DNA of 7,330 nt from CAZFAP01 sp964516325. Lineage in GTDB: Bacteria > Auribacterota > JABMQX01. The stretch is taken from assembly GCA_964516325.1 (NCBI GenBank), contig CAZFAP010000208.1, positions 1 through 7,330 of the forward strand, in the 5' to 3' direction. The notes below the pieces were generated by a model. The model was not told where the DNA came from. It saw only the letters and a list, made by a program, of their open reading frames with translations, and ran no database searches. The first letter of the stretch is position 1. Every line of letters begins with the position of its first letter. This document shows, piece by piece, positions 4,227-7,330 of the stretch. The translations under genes and the position numbers were made by a program.

Positions 4227-6917
4227 TCAATTTTTCAGGACGCTGCGGATCACTTCGGCGTACTTCGTCAGGACGAGATAGTTGCGCAAGCAGTATCCGT
4301 TGCTGCGAAGTCCCTCCTCCGAGTAATCGCCGTTGTATTTTCCCGGATTGGAGGGATGAACGCCATCTCGGGAGATGAGCGTCGGCACGTCGTACCCTTC
4401 ATATTCGCTAAATTTCTCCATTGCGCCATCCCAGTCGTTTGGTCGGCGCTTCAGGATTTCGGCATGATAATCCGTCAAGGGCACCTTCAGGTCACGCGCG
4501 ACCCGCCTAACTGCCTCCGCGAACTCCGCAGCCTTCTCAGCTCGCCCGGTGCGTGGCGGAATGGTGCTCAAGATGACAACCGTCCCGTTGTCGAGGCATC
4601 TTTGGACGACGTGCCGCGTCTTGGCTTCGTACTCTTCAAGGTCAAGCTGGTCGAGGTCGTTGGTCCCGAACATGATAACGGCAGCTTCGGGGTTGAGTTC
4701 CTTGAGCCAAGCGTCCACGTTCTCGTGCGCCCAGCGTACGGTCATCTGACCCTGGTTGCCGAACTCCGCCCCCTTCCAGTCCCAGCAATCCTTGAGCATG
4801 TATTGGTTGACGAGCTGAAAATCCTTTTCCATTTGCGGGGGAGCGTTCTTCCGCGCGTGCTGGAGCGTGAACCAGAATGCGCGCGAGACGGTGATTGAGT
4901 CGCCGAACTGAGCGAAGGTTCCTTTCGCTCCCTTGAACCTCGCGTGGACATTCCTCATGGTGGCGGCCCAAGCTTCTTCTTTGGATTCGGCAGACCGAGC
5001 TGCATCGGGCCTGGCGCGCTCCAGCGCATCGCCTGGGACAGAAATCTCGACGGATTCGTCCGTCGGGTCTGACTCCGCGGTGATGTCATAGCCACTCGGC
5101 TCATCGAGCGAGACGGTCCTGATCTTCCGGGTTCCGTTCTCCGTCCAAACGTGGGTGATGACAACGGGACGACTGCGGCGCCGACGATCGTCCAGACAGT
5201 GAGCATAAATGCGAATGTTGTTCACAGCCGGGTCGCCGACGTAGCGAACGCAAACGATTCGTGCTGGCTCCTCGAGCCTGACCTCCTGATCGGCGTTGTA
5301 ATGCCAGTGGTTCTGGTCGGTCGGGACCTCGGCGCCGTAAATCTCTCGGAAGTCGCTCGGTGCATTGACCGCGTAGGCAATGCTGTTGCGAGTGTTTTTC
5401 GCCGCTTCGCCCTGGTATGTTGAAAAGCCGGCGCCCGCGGAGAACCACGCGATCCTGGCGTTCGGCGGCGCCTGGACTCTCGCCGTTACGGCTCCGCGGA
5501 CGCGGCTGGTGTGCCGAGCGGGGTCGTAGTCCCGGGGCGGCTCGACGAGATATTTAAGGAACTCGTCGGGCTTGCCGGCATTCGAGCGAATTTCGATGAC
5601 GCGGGTTTGCAGGCCGTAATGGTCGCCCGTGACATATCGCATTCCGTTCCCGCCTTTTCGGAGCGATGGCAGGGATGCCGGATGAACCTGAACCCACGTC
5701 GTGATTTCGAGCGACCGCACAACCGCCTTGTCCGGTTCGCCCCGCAGCGCGATCTTGAGGAGATAACCGTAGGTCCCCGCGACATGGCGAGTGAGGTCAA
5801 GGGTCCCGCTTGCCACACCAAGCTCTCTCCAGGTCAGTCCGTTGTCGAGGGAGAGGGACAGTGCTGCGCCGACGGCGTCAATCTCCACGAGCGAAGCCTC
5901 GCGGTCGTCGGCAGTGGTGTCCAGGTCTCCCACGACCGGCACAATCACGTACGGAGTTCGGACTTCAAAGATGGCGTATCCGTCTCCCGGCTCTTTGAGG
6001 GTCAAGCCATCGGCGCCGGGCTGCACATTCCGGAAATCGTAAACTCCGTCCTCGAAGTCGGACGATGTGCGGGTGAGATTCGGGCTGTAAATGACCCGCC
6101 CGTTGCCGTGAGTGTGGACGGTGAAGCTCGTGTGCTTGCACTTGGGTCCCCGCGGTTCTCGCTCGATGACGTTCCGTGGGAAAGGCTTCTGCGCATAGGA
6201 GGGATGGTGGTTCCAGCGTCCTCCCTGCGGCTTCCACCAGCGGGTAAAGGTCTCGCCCTGCCGCAGGAGGAAGTCCATGGTGTGTCCGCCGCTGTAATAG
6301 GCGTAGTAGTGGTCCACGGTCGTTCTGGCGTAAGCCTTCTGAACGTCGTTCAGCGCGTCGAGCGGGAAGAAGAGAGGACCGTTGGGCTGGTTCCAAAGCG
6401 AGGGGTCTCGCTTGGCTTCTTCCATAGACGCGAGGGAGCCGTCCTCACGACGGAACGCGGCCCGAACGTCCAGGTCGAGGTAGTGCCACCTTCCGCCGTA
6501 GAACACTTCCGCCGCGACATGTTGCCAGCCGGGGATGACAAGTGTCCGCCCGGGGCCAATCCCCATTCCCTCGATGATGCCAGCCATCGTCGGCCCCAGC
6601 GTCCCGCAGAAGCTCATCGGATAGACGTTGATCATTTTGACCGGGTCTCGAACGGCGCCGTATTCGGACATCTCCTCGGCGCCTTCCCAACCCGGGACGC
6701 CGAGCGGATAGAGTCCGGTTCGTGGGTCGGCGAGGTACTTGAAAATCTCGTAAACCTTCGCGTCGCCTTTCAGGTCTCGCCAGCGGTGGAACTGGGCGAA
6801 GGTTTTCATGCTGTACGCGTCCGCATTGTGCGGTGACAAAACGCGGGGCGAATAGACGACGCCGTGAGCTCCCACGGAAAAGATGAAACCTATGAGGATC
6901 AACACTACGATGCGCAC
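4227..6917 (-). CDS. Secreted two-domain protein: transglutaminase-like domain plus C-terminal SGNH/GDSL hydrolase
   Basis: The 896-residue product starts with a signal peptide (MRIVVLILIGFIFSVGA), so it acts outside the cytoplasm. Residues about 35-155 look like a transglutaminase/peptidase-like papain fold. C104 is in FCGTLGPTMAGIIEGMGI, H133 in GWQHVAAEVFYGGRWHYLDLD, and D148 (or D150) completes the triad. A long middle part (about 260-640) appears beta-rich and may serve in carbohydrate or surface binding. Residues about 665-893 are an SGNH hydrolase: FGDSI with S674 (block I), GNQGQMT near 720-726 (block II), GTND at 751-754 (block III), and DGVHP with D851 and H854 (block V). Such hydrolases often remove acyl groups from sugars, so a polysaccharide- or peptidoglycan-related role is possible but unproven. 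The start is GTG at 6917, supported by AGAGGAGGG 6 nt upstream and a good promoter. The gene stands alone, with promoterless flanks, and is probably monocistronic. Confidence 0.9.
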   Translation of the reverse strand: MRIVVLILIGFIFSVGAHGVVYSPRVLSPHNADAYSMKTFAQFHRWRDLKGDAKVYEIFKYLADPRTGLYPLGVPGWEGAEEMSEYGAVRDPVKMINVYPMSFCGTLGPTMAGIIEGMGIGPGRTLVIPGWQHVAAEVFYGGRWHYLDLDVRAAFRREDGSLASMEEAKRDPSLWNQPNGPLFFPLDALNDVQKAYARTTVDHYYAYYSGGHTMDFLLRQGETFTRWWKPQGGRWNHHPSYAQKPFPRNVIEREPRGPKCKHTSFTVHTHGNGRVIYSPNLTRTSSDFEDGVYDFRNVQPGADGLTLKEPGDGYAIFEVRTPYVIVPVVGDLDTTADDREASLVEIDAVGAALSLSLDNGLTWRELGVASGTLDLTRHVAGTYGYLLKIALRGEPDKAVVRSLEITTWVQVHPASLPSLRKGGNGMRYVTGDHYGLQTRVIEIRSNAGKPDEFLKYLVEPPRDYDPARHTSRVRGAVTARVQAPPNARIAWFSAGAGFSTYQGEAAKNTRNSIAYAVNAPSDFREIYGAEVPTDQNHWHYNADQEVRLEEPARIVCVRYVGDPAVNNIRIYAHCLDDRRRRSRPVVITHVWTENGTRKIRTVSLDEPSGYDITAESDPTDESVEISVPGDALERARPDAARSAESKEEAWAATMRNVHARFKGAKGTFAQFGDSITVSRAFWFTLQHARKNAPPQMEKDFQLVNQYMLKDCWDWKGAEFGNQGQMTVRWAHENVDAWLKELNPEAAVIMFGTNDLDQLDLEEYEAKTRHVVQRCLDNGTVVILSTIPPRTGRAEKAAEFAEAVRRVARDLKVPLTDYHAEILKRRPNDWDGAMEKFSEYEGYDVPTLISRDGVHPSNPGKYNGDYSEEGLRSNGYCLRNYLVLTKYAEVIRSVLKN

Positions 6918-6947
6918 GGCTTACCCTCCTCTTGCACACTCCCATGC

Positions 6948-6976
6948 ACTCTATGGGCGAAGAGGGCAACCGTCAA
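6948..6976 (-). promoter_or_regulatory. Sigma70-type promoter for the transglutaminase/SGNH gene
   Basis: On the minus strand TTGACG (6971-6976, 5/6), a 17-nt spacer and TAGAGT (6948-6953, 4/6) form a standard housekeeping promoter. Transcription would start near 6941, about 24 nt before the GTG, leaving room for little more than the ribosome site at 6924-6932. No operator is evident. The lone MITE terminus at 6993 lies 17 bases upstream of the -35. Confidence 0.6.
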
Positions 6977-6992
6977 GAGCAATCGGACCAGG

Positions 6993-7005
6993 GGGTGTGG
7001 CTGTA
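6993..7005. repeat. Solo copy of the MITE terminal sequence
   Basis: The same 13 bases that bound the element at 3593-3828 recur here exactly, in the orientation of the left end. No inverted partner is visible from 7006 to 7330 and no transposase is encoded, so this is either a decayed element or one end of a larger element that leaves the window. The 8-mer gctgggag occurs just inside, at 7013-7020. Between here and the tandem array (7006-7155) I see no gene, only a short cctgc/gcagg hairpin (7117-7136). Confidence 0.6.
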
Positions 7006-7155
7006 GTTAAGTGCTGGGAGGCTCGGGGGGATTCGGCAATGGATTTGCGAGCTATTGGGTGTGACAGATCCGGGGAGTGTGGTGAATGTTCCGGTTAGAG
7101 TTTGCGTCGCTGGCATCCTGCCGGCTGTCCCGCAGGCATAAGGTTGGCTTGTTTG

Positions 7156-7305
7156 GGTGAGTCCCCGGGAGCGGCGGACTATCTCGATGTCGTCTCCATT
7201 TCATGGTCGCCCCAACGGTGAGCCCCCGGGAGCGGCGGACTATCTTCCCGTTTCGGTCTCCATTTATGCTCCGATACGGTGAGCCCCCGGGAGCGGCGGA
7301 CTATC
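7156..7305. repeat. Tandem array of three 28-bp cores at an exact 61-bp period, CRISPR-like
   Basis: The cores are at 7156-7183, 7217-7244 and 7278-7305. They begin GGTGAG, pass through a C/G-rich centre (CCCCGGGAGCGGCGG) and end ACTATC. Copies 2 and 3 are identical, and share two further bases (ac) on the left; copy 1 differs by one base (T for C at position 7 of the core). The two complete intervening segments are both 33 bases (7184-7216 and 7245-7277), a geometry typical of a short-repeat CRISPR array. Against CRISPR, both segments contain the 10-mer gtctccattt followed within a base by atg, which unrelated spacers would not share, the core has only a weak internal dyad, and no cas gene is visible. 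The third segment runs off the right edge and lacks that 10-mer in the 25 bases available. Confidence 0.85.
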
Positions 7306-7330
7306 ACTTTGCAGCGCACACGACGTCGGC

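Noticed and set aside
5511..6836. Long open frame on the plus strand (441 codons)
   Set aside because: It lies wholly antisense to the transglutaminase/SGNH gene, whose motifs, signal peptide, promoter and ribosome site are clear. The plus-strand translation shows no recognisable domain.
7156..7330. Confident call of a CRISPR array
   Set aside because: Only three repeats are present, the complete intervening segments share a 10-mer, and no cas gene is in view; recorded as a tandem repeat instead.

Overview
The window looks like a chromosomal segment of an uncultivated, moderately GC-rich Gram-negative-type bacterium. The large secreted transglutaminase-like/SGNH protein and the hairpin-rich intergenic repeats would suit a Planctomycetota- or Sumerlaeota-like lineage. 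That is only an impression from protein style; there is no rRNA or marker gene here. All five convincing genes lie on the minus strand, so transcription runs from high to low coordinates. I see no convincing plus-strand protein gene.

Left half (1-3491), read in transcription order. A candidate promoter with an 11-bp-period direct repeat (3458-3491) precedes a secreted protein with two PepSY-like repeats and a poly-aspartate tail (3355-2681). A terminator- or attenuator-like hairpin (2545-2600) follows. Next are a secreted conserved protein of unknown function (2521-1781), a membrane methyltransferase of the isoprenylcysteine methyltransferase/PEMT superfamily with its own extended -10 promoter (1523-771), and an OmpR/PhoB-family response regulator cut by the left edge (637-1). 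Together they look like an envelope-sensing or envelope-modifying module, with the sensor kinase expected just beyond position 1. The 11-bp repeat resembles sites bound by PmrA-type regulators, so feedback from the encoded regulator is a reasonable but untested idea.

Middle (3356-4226) is an 870-base gene-free stretch. It holds the promoter above, a short 13-bp-direct-repeat leader, a clear 236-bp MITE-like element with 13-bp terminal inverted repeats and an 8-bp flanking duplication (3585-3836), a 17-base palindrome, and a fragment resembling the 3' end of a tRNA or tmRNA (T-arm plus acceptor strand) followed by a weak terminator-like hairpin. The fragment could be a relic of integration at a tRNA/tmRNA gene.

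Right half (4227-7330). One 896-codon gene encodes a secreted protein joining an N-terminal transglutaminase-like Cys-His-Asp domain to a C-terminal SGNH/GDSL hydrolase. It has a well-formed sigma70-type promoter and a strong ribosome binding site before a GTG start. Behind its promoter is a lone copy of the same 13-bp terminus that bounds the MITE. The window ends in a tandem array of three 28-bp cores repeating every 61 bp, which is CRISPR-like in spacing, but the intervening segments share sequence.
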